Source: Sphingomonadaceae bacterium (lineage in GTDB: Bacteria; Pseudomonadota; Alphaproteobacteria; Sphingomonadales; Sphingomonadaceae). From it: a stretch of DNA of 64,000 nt. Location of the stretch: NCBI GenBank assembly GCA_947454135.1, contig CANGJI010000001.1:62001-126000 (forward strand), read 5' to 3'. The position numbers and the translations under genes were made by a program. Below the pieces are notes generated by a model. That model ran no database searches. It saw nothing but the letters and a program-made list of their open reading frames with translations, and had not been told where the DNA came from. Shown here piece by piece: positions 1 to 9,251 of the stretch (its first letter is position 1; each line of letters begins with the position of its first letter).

Positions 1-99
1 CAGCGCGTCGTTGCGCGACGGACGTCCCTGTTCTTCGGCGATGCGCCGTTCAAGACCAGCATGTTTGGATTCAAGAGCGCTGATATGCGACAGTTCCAT
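1..99 (-). CDS. YdcH/DUF465 family small protein, 3' end outside the window
   Basis: Only the first 33 codons are inside the window. The translation starts MELSHISALESKHAGLERRI and continues with a basic Arg-Pro stretch, the pattern of the DUF465 (YdcH) family: a short helical hairpin protein of about 60-80 residues with unknown molecular role. The ATG at 97-99 is preceded on its own strand by a strong GAGGAGG Shine-Dalgarno seven bases upstream, which fixes the start. A second DUF465 gene lies divergently about 290 bp away. The family assignment is by visible sequence pattern; the C-terminal Leu-Lys-Lys motif that would confirm it lies beyond the window edge. Confidence 0.7.
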   Translation of the reverse strand, partial: MELSHISALESKHAGLERRIAEEQGRPSRNDAL

Positions 100-223
100 G
101 CGGCAACCTCCTCAAGGACACCAGCTTCGACCCACTCCAGCAGCAGGATCGCCGCAAGAGCAGAAAGGCCGAAGTTTTGCGCCGGCATGGACGTGTCGGC
201 CTCGACTCGTTCGAGCGGGCGCG

Positions 224-252
224 TTGTCATGCTCCCACAATCACCGTATCTT
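224..252 (+). promoter_or_regulatory. Candidate sigma-70 promoter for the rightward DUF465 gene
   Basis: TTGTCA at 224-229 and TATCTT at 247-252 are separated by 17 bases, which fits a housekeeping promoter (5/6 and 4/6 consensus matches). It sits in the divergent gap of about 290 bp between two DUF465 genes and would give a leader of roughly 130 bases. Nothing else in that gap was recognised. This is a pattern match only. Confidence 0.3.
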
Positions 253-389
253 GCAAGCCAATCTGCGCCGGGATGTCCAAATCGCGCGTTTGTGCGTATT
301 CCGGTTGCAGCTAAGCGTTAACGCGCTGCGGCCTGCAAACACGCGGCAGGGCACAACGCGATCTCGTCGGCGCAGGGCAATATCTGGGA

Positions 390-596
390 GTGGCGCGGTT
401 GACCGAAGACGAAATGCGCAAGCGGCTCGAAATGCTGCGGATCGAGCATCGCGATCTCGACGCGGCCATCGATGCACTGTCTGGCACCGGCGCGCATGAT
501 CAATTGCAAGTCGCGCGGCTCAAAAAGCGGAAGTTACGCCTCAAGGATCAAATCACGTTGCTCGAGGACTATCTGATTCCGGACATTATTGCCTGA
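390..596 (+). CDS. YdcH/DUF465 family small protein
   Basis: A 68-residue, highly charged, all-helical protein ending in LKKRKLRLKDQITLLEDYL, the conserved C-terminal half of DUF465/YdcH proteins. The molecular function of the family is not known. The frame opens with GTG at 390, but a TTG at 399 is an equally good start because GGGAG at 386-390 would sit eight bases before it; the start is therefore uncertain by three codons. The gene lies divergent to another DUF465 member and directly upstream of the rcdA homologue. Confidence 0.75.
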   Translation: MARLTEDEMRKRLEMLRIEHRDLDAAIDALSGTGAHDQLQVARLKKRKLRLKDQITLLEDYLIPDIIA

Positions 597-735
597 TTAC
601 AGATTCTTGACTCACGCTGAACAGCAACCGTGCCGCATCGGCGAACGTATCGTTCCGGCACAGTTTTCAAATCGTGGTGAACGCACCGGCAGCGATGTGT
701 TGAGTGGGGGATATGGATAGGCTTATGCGCATCTG

Positions 736-1230
736 ATGGCCCTCATGCCCAATCTCAATCCGCGCATCATAGAGGCGCTTTACGCGGAGGCACTTGTACT
801 CTCCGAGGAAGCGCGCGCGGTATTCGACCGGTTGCGCCAGGGGCATGACAGGCGCGCGCTCGTGGGTGCAAATGACGATCCCGACGCAGATCTCGCGCAC
901 GTTCAGGTGAGCTGCGAAGCACTGCGCACAACGACACGGATCATGCATTGCCTCGCGTGGCTGCTCAATCATCGGGCCTATTTTGCAGGCGAGCTCAGCG
1001 AATTGCAGCTGCGCCGACATGGAAGATTGATCGCCAACTTCCCGCTCAGCGATGCCCTGCAGGTCATGGCCCTTCCGGCTGAAGCCCAGCGCTGCGTGCA
1101 GGAAAGCGAGCGGCTTTATGCCCGCATCCAGCGCCTCGAACGCGCATGGCGAGGCGATGTCGAGTTCCCCGGCAGCGCGGTCGAGCGCCTGCGCCAAAGA
1201 TTGTCGGTGGCCATTCCGGCAGCACTCTGA
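736..1230 (+). CDS. rcdA: DUF1465 protein, RcdA homologue (regulator of CtrA degradation)
   Basis: 164 residues, predicted all helical. The segment LRTTTRIMHCLAWLLNHRA followed by GELS resembles the core of Caulobacter RcdA (DUF1465). There RcdA works as an adaptor with CpdR and PopA to deliver the cell-cycle regulator CtrA to the ClpXP protease; that role is established in Caulobacter and only inferred here. The chosen ATG at 736 has no strong Shine-Dalgarno, and an in-frame stop lies just upstream. The divergent C-terminal part is usual for the family. Family membership is fairly secure, function in this organism less so. Confidence 0.75.
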   Translation: MALMPNLNPRIIEALYAEALVLSEEARAVFDRLRQGHDRRALVGANDDPDADLAHVQVSCEALRTTTRIMHCLAWLLNHRAYFAGELSELQLRRHGRLIANFPLSDALQVMALPAEAQRCVQESERLYARIQRLERAWRGDVEFPGSAVERLRQRLSVAIPAAL

Positions 1231-1296
1231 TCTTCCCAGGCCATAGCCAATCGACGCGTCGTTGCGTCGCCCTCCGAAAATCCCCATATCCCGCCC

Positions 1297-2256
1297 ATGG
1301 CTTCCACCAATCCTCCGCCGGGCGTCTCCATCCCCGATCGATCCGAATGGAACACCGGCATTGCCGTGCCGCTGGAGCCGCAAGTGCGGCGGGTGCTGGC
1401 GCCCAATCCTTCGCCCTACACCTTCAATGGCACCCAGACCTATCTGGTGGGGAGTGGCAGCGATGTGGCGGTGATCGACCCCGGCCCGACTGGCACCGGT
1501 GTCTCAGGACACGCCGATACGAACGGTGAAGGCCATGTCGACGCCATCCTCAAGGCGATTGCGGGCCAGCGACTGGTTGCGATTGTGTGCACCCACACGC
1601 ACCGGGATCACAGCCCCGCCGCCCTGCCTCTCAAGGCCGCTACCGGCGCTCCCATCATCGGCTGTGCGGCGCTTGCCATTGACGACAGCGGCGCCGGCAT
1701 CGGCGTGAGGGCGGATGCTGAATTCGATCCGCTGTACAAGCCGGACCGGGTGCTGGGCGATGGCGACCTGCTTTCGGGCGACGGCTGGACCCTTCAGGCG
1801 GTCGCGACACCTGGCCATACGAGCAACCACTTGTGCTTCGCACTTCTGGAATCCGGCGCACTGTTCACCGGCGATCATGTCATGGGTTGGTCGACGACCG
1901 TCGTCTCCCCGCCGGACGGAGACATGAACGCCTACATGCTGTCGCTTCAGAAACTGCAGGGCCGCGAGGATCGGGTATACTACCCGGCGCATGGCCCGGC
2001 GGTGACCAAGCCGCAGCAGCTTGTGCGCGGGATGATTGGTCATCGGCGTCAGCGGGAGGCGCAGATCGTACGTCTTCTGGGTGAGGCGCCCTGCACCATT
2101 CCCGAGATGGTGGCGCAGATGTACAAGGGCCTCGATCCGCGCCTGAACGGGGCCGCCGGGCGCTCGGTACTGGCACACCTAATCGATCTCGAGACACAGG
2201 GCCGGATCACGCGCGGCCCGGATGGGCCGGAGCAGCAATGGGCCTTGATCCACTGA
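1297..2256 (+). CDS. Metallo-beta-lactamase-fold hydrolase (LACTB2-like)
   Basis: 319 residues. The zinc-binding HxHxDH motif is present as HTHRDH at residues 100-105, with further ligands in TPGHT (His174) and TGDH (Asp193), so the binuclear metal site looks intact. The C-terminal 70 residues resemble the winged-helix-like LACTB2 C-terminal domain. The eukaryotic relative LACTB2 is an endoribonuclease, but bacterial members are uncharacterised and the substrate here is unknown. The start overlaps no other gene. The stop codon overlaps the next gene by 19 bases, so the two are probably co-transcribed. Confidence 0.8.
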   Translation: MASTNPPPGVSIPDRSEWNTGIAVPLEPQVRRVLAPNPSPYTFNGTQTYLVGSGSDVAVIDPGPTGTGVSGHADTNGEGHVDAILKAIAGQRLVAIVCTHTHRDHSPAALPLKAATGAPIIGCAALAIDDSGAGIGVRADAEFDPLYKPDRVLGDGDLLSGDGWTLQAVATPGHTSNHLCFALLESGALFTGDHVMGWSTTVVSPPDGDMNAYMLSLQKLQGREDRVYYPAHGPAVTKPQQLVRGMIGHRRQREAQIVRLLGEAPCTIPEMVAQMYKGLDPRLNGAAGRSVLAHLIDLETQGRITRGPDGPEQQWALIH

Positions 2257-2909
2257 ACCCGCAAGTTCCCATATCGGTTCCCACCGGGCGTGCTCGTGGG
2301 CGGCTGGCGATTCTGCCCTGGTTCCTCTTTTTATGCGCAACTGCATTGGCCGCCTGGCTAGCATGGCAGATGTGGCAGCCGGCTCCGATCGGGGATCCGC
2401 TTGCGACGAGCCTCGTCGCGTTTGACAAGCAGAACCGCCTTACCGTGTTCAGCGCGGAACTGGCACCCGTTGTGGCCAGCGATGACAGCCGGCTTTTTGG
2501 CCTTGTCACTGCGCATCAGGTTGCGGTCATTCCGGCCCGAGTCGACTACGCCATCGATCTTGGCAAGGTCGGCCGGGACCGCATGAGCTGGGACAAGGCA
2601 AGCCGCACACTTACCGTGCGCCTCCCGGCACTTGAAGTAACCCGTCCGAACCTCGACGAGGCACGCGCGCAATATCTGCGCGAAGGCGTGTGGATCACGC
2701 GCGCCGCGCAAGACAAGCTCACGCGCGACAACACAAGGCTCGCCGAACGCATGGCCGTGGAGCAGGCTGCGAACCCGGTGCTATTGGGCCTGGCACGTTC
2801 CGCGGCGAAGGACGCGATCCGCCAGAACCTTGCCATCCCTCTGAAGGTGGCCGGATTTGGAGACGTCAAGTTGTCGGTTTCGATCGATGGAGAACTGCTG
2901 AAGCCATAG
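2238..2909 (+). CDS. Membrane-anchored DUF4230 protein
   Basis: 223 residues. A single hydrophobic helix at about residues 24-46 follows a short N-terminal tail, so the rest is expected to be periplasmic. The soluble part (DLGKVGRDRMSWDKASRTLTVRLPALEV) matches the DUF4230 pattern, a domain of unknown function. It overlaps the end of the MBL-fold hydrolase gene by 19 bases, suggesting translational coupling. The 180 bp after it, up to nadA, show no convincing gene. Confidence 0.7.
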   Translation: MGLDPLNPQVPISVPTGRARGRLAILPWFLFLCATALAAWLAWQMWQPAPIGDPLATSLVAFDKQNRLTVFSAELAPVVASDDSRLFGLVTAHQVAVIPARVDYAIDLGKVGRDRMSWDKASRTLTVRLPALEVTRPNLDEARAQYLREGVWITRAAQDKLTRDNTRLAERMAVEQAANPVLLGLARSAAKDAIRQNLAIPLKVAGFGDVKLSVSIDGELLKP

Positions 2910-3090
2910 CCCGGCGACTGTCTCCGCAATGGGTCTGATCTTTGCGCTCAATGGCGCAATTCAGGTGCTGGCCGGGATGCCGGAGATGTCCGCGTACGCA
3001 GAGGCTATTGCCCGTTGCGGCGGCGGTGCCTAAGTGCCGGGCGGAGAAGAGGGGGCACAGGTCTCCTCTCGACCCAGGGGATTTCGAGCG

Positions 3091-4080
3091 ATGACAGCCC
3101 AGCCTGCCAATCTTTCCGGCCTCGACCTGCGATCCGAAATCGATCGGCTGCGCAAGGACCGCAAGGCGGTGATCCTGGCGCACTACTATCAGAAGCCCGA
3201 AATCCAGGACCTTGCCGATTTTGTCGGCGACTCTCTGGAACTCTCGCGGAAGGCCGCAGCAACTGACGCTGAGGTCATTGCCTTCTGCGGCGTGAAGTTC
3301 ATGGCGGAAACTGCCAAGATCCTGAGCCCGGAGAAGATCGTGGTCCTGCCCGACATGGACGCCGGGTGCAGCCTTGAGGATTCCTGTCCGCCCGAAAAGT
3401 TCCGCGCATTCCGCGAGGCCCACCCGGATCACATTGCGCTCACCTACATCAACTGCTCGACTGAGGTGAAAGCGCTCAGTGACGTGATCGTCACCTCCTC
3501 GAGTGCCGAAACGATCTTGGCCCAGATCCCGCCCGAACAGAAGATCATCTTCGGTCCCGACAGGCACCTCGGCGGTTATCTCAACCGCAAGTTCGGCCGC
3601 GAGATGCTGCTCTGGCCTGGTGTCTGCATCGTGCACGAGGCTTTTTCCGAAACCGAGCTGCTCAAGCTGATGGCGCAGCACCCCGGCGCACCAGTTGCCG
3701 CGCATCCGGAATGCCCGCCGCATATCGTAGACCACGCCGAGTATGTCGGTTCGACCAGCGGTATCCTGCAATTCGCGCGCACATTCCCGGGCGATACGCT
3801 GATCGTCGCGACCGAACCCCACATCATTCACCAGATGCAGCTGGCGCTGCCGGACAAGACCTTCATCGGTGCGCCCGGTGCTGACGGGAACTGCAACTGC
3901 AACATTTGCCCGTACATGGCACTGAACACGCTCGAAAAGCTCTATCTCGCGCTGCGTGATCTGACCCCGCGGATCGAGATTGAAGAAACCTTGCGGCTCG
4001 GTGCGAAGAAGAGCCTCGACGCCATGCTGGCAATGGCAAGCGGGACGGTCGGTCAGGGCGATCTTGGCGCACGCAAATAG
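3091..4080 (+). CDS. nadA: Quinolinate synthase A
   Basis: Condenses iminoaspartate with dihydroxyacetone phosphate to quinolinate, the second step of de novo NAD synthesis, using a 4Fe-4S cluster. The 329-residue product has the signature ILAHYYQKPEIQDLADFVGDS near the N terminus, conserved cysteines in CGVKFMAE and MDAGCSLEDSCP, and the C-terminal GADGNCNCNICPYM that carries a cluster ligand. The frame is open 19 codons further upstream, but the ATG at 3091 fits family length best. No nadB or nadC lies beside it in this window. Confidence 0.95.
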   Translation: MTAQPANLSGLDLRSEIDRLRKDRKAVILAHYYQKPEIQDLADFVGDSLELSRKAAATDAEVIAFCGVKFMAETAKILSPEKIVVLPDMDAGCSLEDSCPPEKFRAFREAHPDHIALTYINCSTEVKALSDVIVTSSSAETILAQIPPEQKIIFGPDRHLGGYLNRKFGREMLLWPGVCIVHEAFSETELLKLMAQHPGAPVAAHPECPPHIVDHAEYVGSTSGILQFARTFPGDTLIVATEPHIIHQMQLALPDKTFIGAPGADGNCNCNICPYMALNTLEKLYLALRDLTPRIEIEETLRLGAKKSLDAMLAMASGTVGQGDLGARK

Positions 4081-4095
4081 GGTGAAACTGGCAGC

Positions 4096-5016
4096 ATGAG
4101 CACATCCCCATCGCCAGCCAGGCCTGCAGCCATGAAGCGACCGGCGCGAGCGCGGGAGATGCAGGACGCGCTCAACCACTACCTCTACCACCCGCTCGCG
4201 TGGCAACTGGCGCGTCTGCTGGCCCCCACGCCAATCACACCCAACATGGTTTCGGTGTTCGGCGGGCTTATGGTGGTGGCGGCTGGGGCTGTTTACTGGA
4301 GCACGTCCGGCCCGCTCTTCGCTATGCTCGGCATGTTGCTCCACATGTCATGGCATGTAGTCGATGGCGCGGATGGCGATCTCGCGCGCATCACTGGTCG
4401 CACGAGCCCGCTGGGCGAGCTGGTTGATGGCATCTGCGACTACGCCAGCCACATCGTCCTCTATGTGCTTCTGGCATTTATCCTCACCCGTGCGCTGGGT
4501 CCGGGCTGGGCGTGGTTCTGGGCGCTGGCGGCCGGAGCGAGCCACATCGTGCAGGCCAATCATGTCGAGGTGCAGCGGCGGTTCTACCAGCATTGGACCT
4601 ACGGGACACCGTGGCTCCACAATGCGAGCGGCAACAACTCCGCCTTGTTCCGCGACCAGGGCGGAATCGGCTGGGTGCTGCGCGCCTTTGTGGCCGGCTA
4701 TCTGCGGCTTGCGGCAGGCATGAGCCCCAACGCGCTGCGGATCGATGCTGCCGTCACGCAGGCCATGGCAAATGATCCTGTTCGCCTTGGCCAGATCAGA
4801 GCGGAAGTGCAGCGAGAACAGCGCCCGCTGCTGGTGATGCTGCGCTATCTCGGCCCTAATCCCCGCGCGATCCTGCTTGGCTGCTCGATGATCGCAGGAA
4901 GCCCGCTGTGGTACTTCCTGTACCTGTCAGTCGTCCTCAACCTACTGCTGATGCTGTCAGTCCGTCTGCATGATGCGGCTGCAGGCCGGGTGGTTGCCCG
5001 GCTGGAGCTGCCCTGA
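4096..5016 (+). CDS. CDP-alcohol phosphatidyltransferase family membrane protein
   Basis: 306 residues with several hydrophobic helices. The catalytic signature D-x2-D-G-x2-A-R-x8-G-x3-D-x3-D is complete (Asp90, Asp93-Gly94, Ala97-Arg98, Gly107, Asp111, Asp115). The enzyme should therefore transfer a phospho-head group between a CDP-activated molecule and an alcohol in the inner membrane. It is longer than PgsA or PssA and does not resemble them closely outside the motif, so the substrate is unknown. An inositol-phosphate synthase and a nucleotidyltransferase gene 7-9 kb away make an inositol substrate one possibility. It starts 15 bp after nadA. Confidence 0.8.
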   Translation: MSTSPSPARPAAMKRPARAREMQDALNHYLYHPLAWQLARLLAPTPITPNMVSVFGGLMVVAAGAVYWSTSGPLFAMLGMLLHMSWHVVDGADGDLARITGRTSPLGELVDGICDYASHIVLYVLLAFILTRALGPGWAWFWALAAGASHIVQANHVEVQRRFYQHWTYGTPWLHNASGNNSALFRDQGGIGWVLRAFVAGYLRLAAGMSPNALRIDAAVTQAMANDPVRLGQIRAEVQREQRPLLVMLRYLGPNPRAILLGCSMIAGSPLWYFLYLSVVLNLLLMLSVRLHDAAAGRVVARLELP

Positions 5017-5022
5017 TCTGCG

Positions 5023-6360
5023 TCAGGTCGCCGGATCGCGGCGCATGCCAAAGGTGCAGATCAGGATGACGGTCAGGGACAGCATCTCGACAACGCCCCA
5101 CGCCAGCCAGTTCGAGTGGTTGTAGAGCCACACGCCGATGGCCGGGGAAATGATGTAGGCTGACCCGTTGACTGCAGCGACAATGCCCGCCGATTGGCCC
5201 TGTTCGGCCGGCGTGACGGCAAGGCTCGCGCCCGATGTGAAGCCGGGACGGAACATGCCGAATCCGAGCGAACAGATGGCAAAGCCGGTCGCGATGGCGT
5301 GAAGATCACGGCCGGTCGCCATGGCCAGCGTCCCGACAGCCACAAGGCCCATGCCCCACTGCGTCGAGGTGCGGGGCCCGAGCTTCATCATCGGGATGAG
5401 CCCCCACTGAGCGAGGAGTGTAGCGACCGCACCGCACATGAGGACAAGGCCGATCGGGCCTGCCGCAGCATCCGGCTGATGACGCAGGCCCAGCCGATCG
5501 AGGAGTAGGAAACCTACTACGCCGAGCAGGATGGATTGTGCCTGCCCGCCCAGTGTTCCAGCGGCAAGCCATGCCCGCAAACGCGGATCGCGCCAGCGCA
5601 ACCTGCCGACTTTCGAGTCCACCGAATGCGGCTCAAGCTCTGGTTCGGCATGGAAACGGTCGTTCGCCGCATCGCTTGCATCACCCATTCGCGGGATGGA
5701 GAAGGCGCTCATCGGCTCGCCCAGGATTTCGCCGCGACCGGCAAACCGGGGATCGTCGTCGGGCAGGCGCAGCCGAAGCAGCACCAACACGACGACTGCC
5801 GCGAGCGTGAAGGCCGCAAACGGGCCGATAAGACCAAGCCCCGGCAGGATGAGCAGCGGGGCAAGCGCCGGGCCCAGCACGGTTCCAAGGCCGAAGCTCG
5901 AGGACACCATTGAAAGCGCCTGCGTCCGCTCGGCACGGCTGGTCCGGCTGGCGACATAAGCTTGCACCGCCGGCGGCGCAGCAGAGCCGAAGGTCCCGTA
6001 GAGTGACCGGGCCGCCGCAAACAGGAGGATGGCGGTAAGGCCTCCGATGGTGCCACTGAGGCCCGCATAAAGCGCCGCGCCGCACAAGGCGAAGGAGACT
6101 GCGAAGCCCACGAGCCCCAAAGCCATCATTGCCTTGCGCCCACGCCGGTCCGACCGGCGCGCCCAGAACGGTGCGAGCAGCATCCACAGCAGCGCCGACC
6201 AGCTATAGGCGAGGCTCACCCAGACATCGGCGATATGCAAATGCGTGCCGATCGAGGGCATGACCGACTGCATGGCGGTGTTGCCAGCGGCCGTGACGAG
6301 CATGACCATGAACAGCAGCGCCATGCGGCTTCGCGGCAGCTGCACATTCGCTTCATCCAT
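5023..6360 (-). CDS. Major facilitator superfamily transporter
   Basis: 445 residues with about twelve hydrophobic helices. The motif WARRSDRRGRKAMMALGLVG between the second and third helices is the typical MFS loop signature (G/A-x-x-x-D-R-x-G-R-R/K). A long hydrophilic loop rich in Asp and Glu lies in the middle, as expected between the two six-helix halves. The substrate cannot be predicted; the shape is that of a drug/metabolite efflux or TetA-like member. It begins five bases after the stop of the upstream membrane-protein gene on the same strand, so the two form an operon. It converges on the CDP-alcohol transferase gene. Confidence 0.85.
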   Translation of the reverse strand: MDEANVQLPRSRMALLFMVMLVTAAGNTAMQSVMPSIGTHLHIADVWVSLAYSWSALLWMLLAPFWARRSDRRGRKAMMALGLVGFAVSFALCGAALYAGLSGTIGGLTAILLFAAARSLYGTFGSAAPPAVQAYVASRTSRAERTQALSMVSSSFGLGTVLGPALAPLLILPGLGLIGPFAAFTLAAVVVLVLLRLRLPDDDPRFAGRGEILGEPMSAFSIPRMGDASDAANDRFHAEPELEPHSVDSKVGRLRWRDPRLRAWLAAGTLGGQAQSILLGVVGFLLLDRLGLRHQPDAAAGPIGLVLMCGAVATLLAQWGLIPMMKLGPRTSTQWGMGLVAVGTLAMATGRDLHAIATGFAICSLGFGMFRPGFTSGASLAVTPAEQGQSAGIVAAVNGSAYIISPAIGVWLYNHSNWLAWGVVEMLSLTVILICTFGMRRDPAT

Positions 6361-6365
6361 CGCGA

Positions 6366-7175
6366 TTACCGATCCGCTGTGCCAGCCGCTTCGCCGGCGA
6401 GTTGGAGGTAGATCGCCGCAAGCATGGCAACAAAATAGGTATAGCCGACCGCCAGGAGCACGCCGGCCACGCCCTCACCCAGCAAACGCTGTGGCTCACC
6501 CTTGAGCAACAGGACAAGAACCACCCCGACGAACATCATCACAAGGCCATAGACAATCAGAAACACGAACCCCGCCATCCCGATGAAGAGCAGGATCCGC
6601 CCGGCATTGCGCCGGGTGAGGCGGAAACTCTCGCGAATGGCCGTGACAGGATTGCGCACGCCCTCTCCGGCAACCACCGGCCCGACCAGCATGGTCCGCA
6701 TGACGGGGTAGAGCAGCAGACCGAGCGCTAACGACACCGCCAGACGATCCGGAAGGATCAGCGAGAGGACACTCGCCAGCGCAATCGAAAGCGGAAGGAT
6801 GCCAAGCGCGATCATCAATTGCGCCACGAAATAGGTCGGCAGTGCACGGACACTATGCCGGATCGCTTGCGCTACGGTGGGCCGTGCGGAATCGAGCATC
6901 GCGACCAGCATTGTCAGCATCCCGGCCATGGGGAGCAGGGACAGGACCAGAAGGATCGGCAGCGAGCTGGCGTAATAATCCTGCATCACGGCGAGCATCT
7001 GCGTCTCGGACATATCTGACGTCATCGTCGGAGATGGTGCAAAAACCGCGCCGGCAAGACCCGGAAGCACATAGAATACCCCGGCAATCGCCATGAGAAG
7101 GTCACGGTTGGCGGCGACCATGCGCGTTGCGCTGGCCCAGGCCGCACTGCTGTCCAAAGTTGTCACGGCAGTCAT
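6366..7175 (-). CDS. Polytopic membrane protein of unknown function
   Basis: 269 residues with about six hydrophobic segments and a conserved-looking amphipathic stretch (RNPVTAIRESFRLTRRNAGRI) of the kind seen in the glycerophosphoryl-diester-phosphodiesterase membrane-domain family. I do not recognise it more precisely. The start at 7175 is chosen over an upstream frame extension because AAAGGGA lies just before this ATG. It is the first gene of a two-gene operon with the MFS transporter and is divergent from lipB. Confidence 0.6.
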   Translation of the reverse strand: MTAVTTLDSSAAWASATRMVAANRDLLMAIAGVFYVLPGLAGAVFAPSPTMTSDMSETQMLAVMQDYYASSLPILLVLSLLPMAGMLTMLVAMLDSARPTVAQAIRHSVRALPTYFVAQLMIALGILPLSIALASVLSLILPDRLAVSLALGLLLYPVMRTMLVGPVVAGEGVRNPVTAIRESFRLTRRNAGRILLFIGMAGFVFLIVYGLVMMFVGVVLVLLLKGEPQRLLGEGVAGVLLAVGYTYFVAMLAAIYLQLAGEAAGTADR

Positions 7176-7291
7176 GTCCCTTTCCGGCGCAGCCCTAGCA
7201 GGACCGAAAGAAATGCGCACCCCCTGCTGCGGTGCAATCATCCCCTAGTCGGCCTTGCCAGCGAGCGGCCACGCGTTCATGCGCTTGCGCC

Positions 7292-7975
7292 ATGATTCCT
7301 TCCGATGAGATCGAGATCCTTCAGGCGCAGGATCTGGTACCCTACCGCGACGCACTGGATGCGATGACGGCGCGCAACGCGGCCGTGCAGGAGGGCAAGG
7401 CGCGCGAACTGATCTGGCTGCTCGAACATCCGCCAGTCTACACCGCCGGAACCAGTGCAGCAGCCGAAGAACTGCTCGATCGCCGCTTCGATGTCGTCGA
7501 AGCCGGGCGGGGCGGGCGCTATACCTACCACGGCCCCGGACAACGCGTTGGCTATCTGGTTCTCGATCTTGGCAAGCGCGCGCGCGATGTGCGCGGTTTT
7601 GTCCATGCGGTCGAAGGCTGGGTCATCGATACGCTGGGCGACTTCGGAGTAGAGGCATGGCGGGCAGCCGGTCGGGTTGGCATCTGGACTCGCGGCGCAG
7701 ACGGCCGTGAAGCGAAGATCGGTGCCATCGGTATCCGCATCCGGCGCTGGGTGACGATGCACGGCTTTTCAGTGAACCTCGCGCCCGACCTCACCCATTT
7801 CGGAGGAATCGTGCCCTGCGGCATCGAGGACTATGGGGTCACCAGCCTTGCCGCGCTCGGTATTTCGGTTGCGCCGGAGGAGTGGGATCGGGCATTACTC
7901 GCACGGTGCGAGGAATTTCTTGCCCACCTAGAACCGCGCGATACGGCGAACCCTGCCGCCAAGGACCCGTCATGA
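7292..7975 (+). CDS. lipB: Octanoyl-[acyl-carrier-protein]-protein N-octanoyltransferase
   Basis: Transfers octanoyl groups from acyl-carrier protein to lipoyl domains, the first step of lipoate assembly. The 227-residue product carries [15 protein letters not shown], the catalytic Lys142 in AKIGAIG and the thioester-forming Cys176 in GGIVPCGI, all hallmarks of LipB. The ATG at 7292 gives the usual family length, although the frame is open 20 codons upstream. The stop overlaps the next gene as ATGA, so the lipoprotein gene is translationally coupled to it. No lipA was seen nearby. Confidence 0.95.
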   Translation: MIPSDEIEILQAQDLVPYRDALDAMTARNAAVQEGKARELIWLLEHPPVYTAGTSAAAEELLDRRFDVVEAGRGGRYTYHGPGQRVGYLVLDLGKRARDVRGFVHAVEGWVIDTLGDFGVEAWRAAGRVGIWTRGADGREAKIGAIGIRIRRWVTMHGFSVNLAPDLTHFGGIVPCGIEDYGVTSLAALGISVAPEEWDRALLARCEEFLAHLEPRDTANPAAKDPS

Positions 7976-8313
7976 GCCTTCACCTGCCATCACGATCACT
8001 GGTTTGCGCCCTGGCGCCTCTGCTCCTGCTGAGTGCGTGCGGGAAGTCGTCCGCACCGCAGGCGGGTGCAACCGCCAGCGGCGAAATTCTGCCGGGTTCG
8101 GTCAGTGATGCCATGCTCGAAACCGATCGGTCGCAGGCGCAGGCACCGCTGGCGCCGACTGCACATAGCGCAGCAGCCAAGGCCGACGCGAGCACGGCTG
8201 CCGACGCGTCCGGCGCAGCCACGGACGCGAATGCCGAGATCGATCCCGCAAACGCAGACACAGCTCCCACCGCTCCAAAAACCGCGGCAAGCGCAAAACC
8301 GGCGAATCCCTGA
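7972..8313 (+). CDS. Small Ala-rich lipoprotein
   Basis: 113 residues. The N terminus has a signal peptide ending in the lipobox LLSAC with the lipidated cysteine at position 23. The mature part is low complexity, rich in Ala, Asp, Thr and Pro, and has no recognisable domain. The ATG overlaps the lipB stop by four bases (ATGA). Function unknown; the lipobox and the coupling to lipB argue that it is a real gene. Confidence 0.7.
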   Translation: MSLHLPSRSLVCALAPLLLLSACGKSSAPQAGATASGEILPGSVSDAMLETDRSQAQAPLAPTAHSAAAKADASTAADASGAATDANAEIDPANADTAPTAPKTAASAKPANP

Positions 8314-8326
8314 GCCGGCGGTCCGG

Positions 8327-9211
8327 TTAATCGATGCCGAGTAGCGCCTTTGCCTGACGCAGATGCGGCTGATCCAGCATCCTGCCCTGCAGCTGCAGAG
8401 CCCCTACCCCAGGATTGGCAGCAAACGCATCGACGATAGCCCGCGCGTAGGCGAGCTCCTCCTCGCTCGGCGTGAAGGCCGCATTGATCAGCGGCACCTG
8501 GGACGGATGGATTGCGAGCATGCCGGCAAACCCGTCCGCGCGGGCTGCTTCTGCCGCGCGCTTCGTACCTTCGACATCGCGGAAATCAGCGTAGAGCGTG
8601 TCGATGGCCCAGACTCCACGGGCATGGGCGACAAGCAGGGTCTGAGCCCGAACGAAGCGGAATGCATCGGTCCAATGCCCATCGGCATCGCGCTTGCGCG
8701 CAGCGCCAAGCTCGGCAGAGAGGTCTTCCGCCCCCCAGGTGAGACCTGCCAGACGCGGCATGGAGGCATCCATATAGGCCGTGATCGTCAGCGCGGCGCG
8801 CGGTGTTTCGCTTACCAGCGGAAGCAGGCGGGTCTGGCCATTGGGGATGCCATGCCGCTGTTCGAGCTCGTAGATTTCAGCCGCGACCTGCCGGATCTGC
8901 TCGGGCCCTTCCGCCTTCGGCAGCATGATGCCTTCCGGAGCACCCGGCATAACGGCGGCAAGATCCTCGCGCCAAAGGCCGGTTTCTACAGCGTTGATCC
9001 GCACCCACCGCGCCTGCTTGCGCATCGTGATCTGGCGCCGATGCACCTCAAGCCAGTCGCGTGTCATCTGTCGCGCAGCAGGCTTCGCCGAAACCGCCAC
9101 CGCGTCTTCCAGATCGACGATCAGCGCATGGGCACCCGTCTCCGGCGTCTTGAGCAGCTTCTTTTCGCTATCGCCAGGCACGAACAGCCAGGATCGCGGA
9201 ATGGTGCGCAT
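8327..9211 (-). CDS. HpcH/HpaI aldolase family, CitE-like CoA ester lyase
   Basis: 294 residues. The N terminus RSWLFVPGDSEKKLLK, the acidic strand ALIVDLEDAV and the later LTWGAEDLSAELGA are the signatures of the CitE/malyl-CoA lyase branch of the HpcH/HpaI TIM-barrel family, which cleaves or forms short-chain hydroxyacyl-CoA esters using a divalent metal. Citrate lyase partners (CitD, CitF) are absent, so a stand-alone malyl-, citramalyl- or beta-hydroxyacyl-CoA lyase is more likely than citrate lyase itself. AGGAG lies seven bases before the ATG. Confidence 0.85.
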   Translation of the reverse strand: MRTIPRSWLFVPGDSEKKLLKTPETGAHALIVDLEDAVAVSAKPAARQMTRDWLEVHRRQITMRKQARWVRINAVETGLWREDLAAVMPGAPEGIMLPKAEGPEQIRQVAAEIYELEQRHGIPNGQTRLLPLVSETPRAALTITAYMDASMPRLAGLTWGAEDLSAELGAARKRDADGHWTDAFRFVRAQTLLVAHARGVWAIDTLYADFRDVEGTKRAAEAARADGFAGMLAIHPSQVPLINAAFTPSEEELAYARAIVDAFAANPGVGALQLQGRMLDQPHLRQAKALLGID

Positions 9212-9251
9212 GTCTTGCTCCTATGAACCTGCCCCACCGCGCTGTGGCCAT

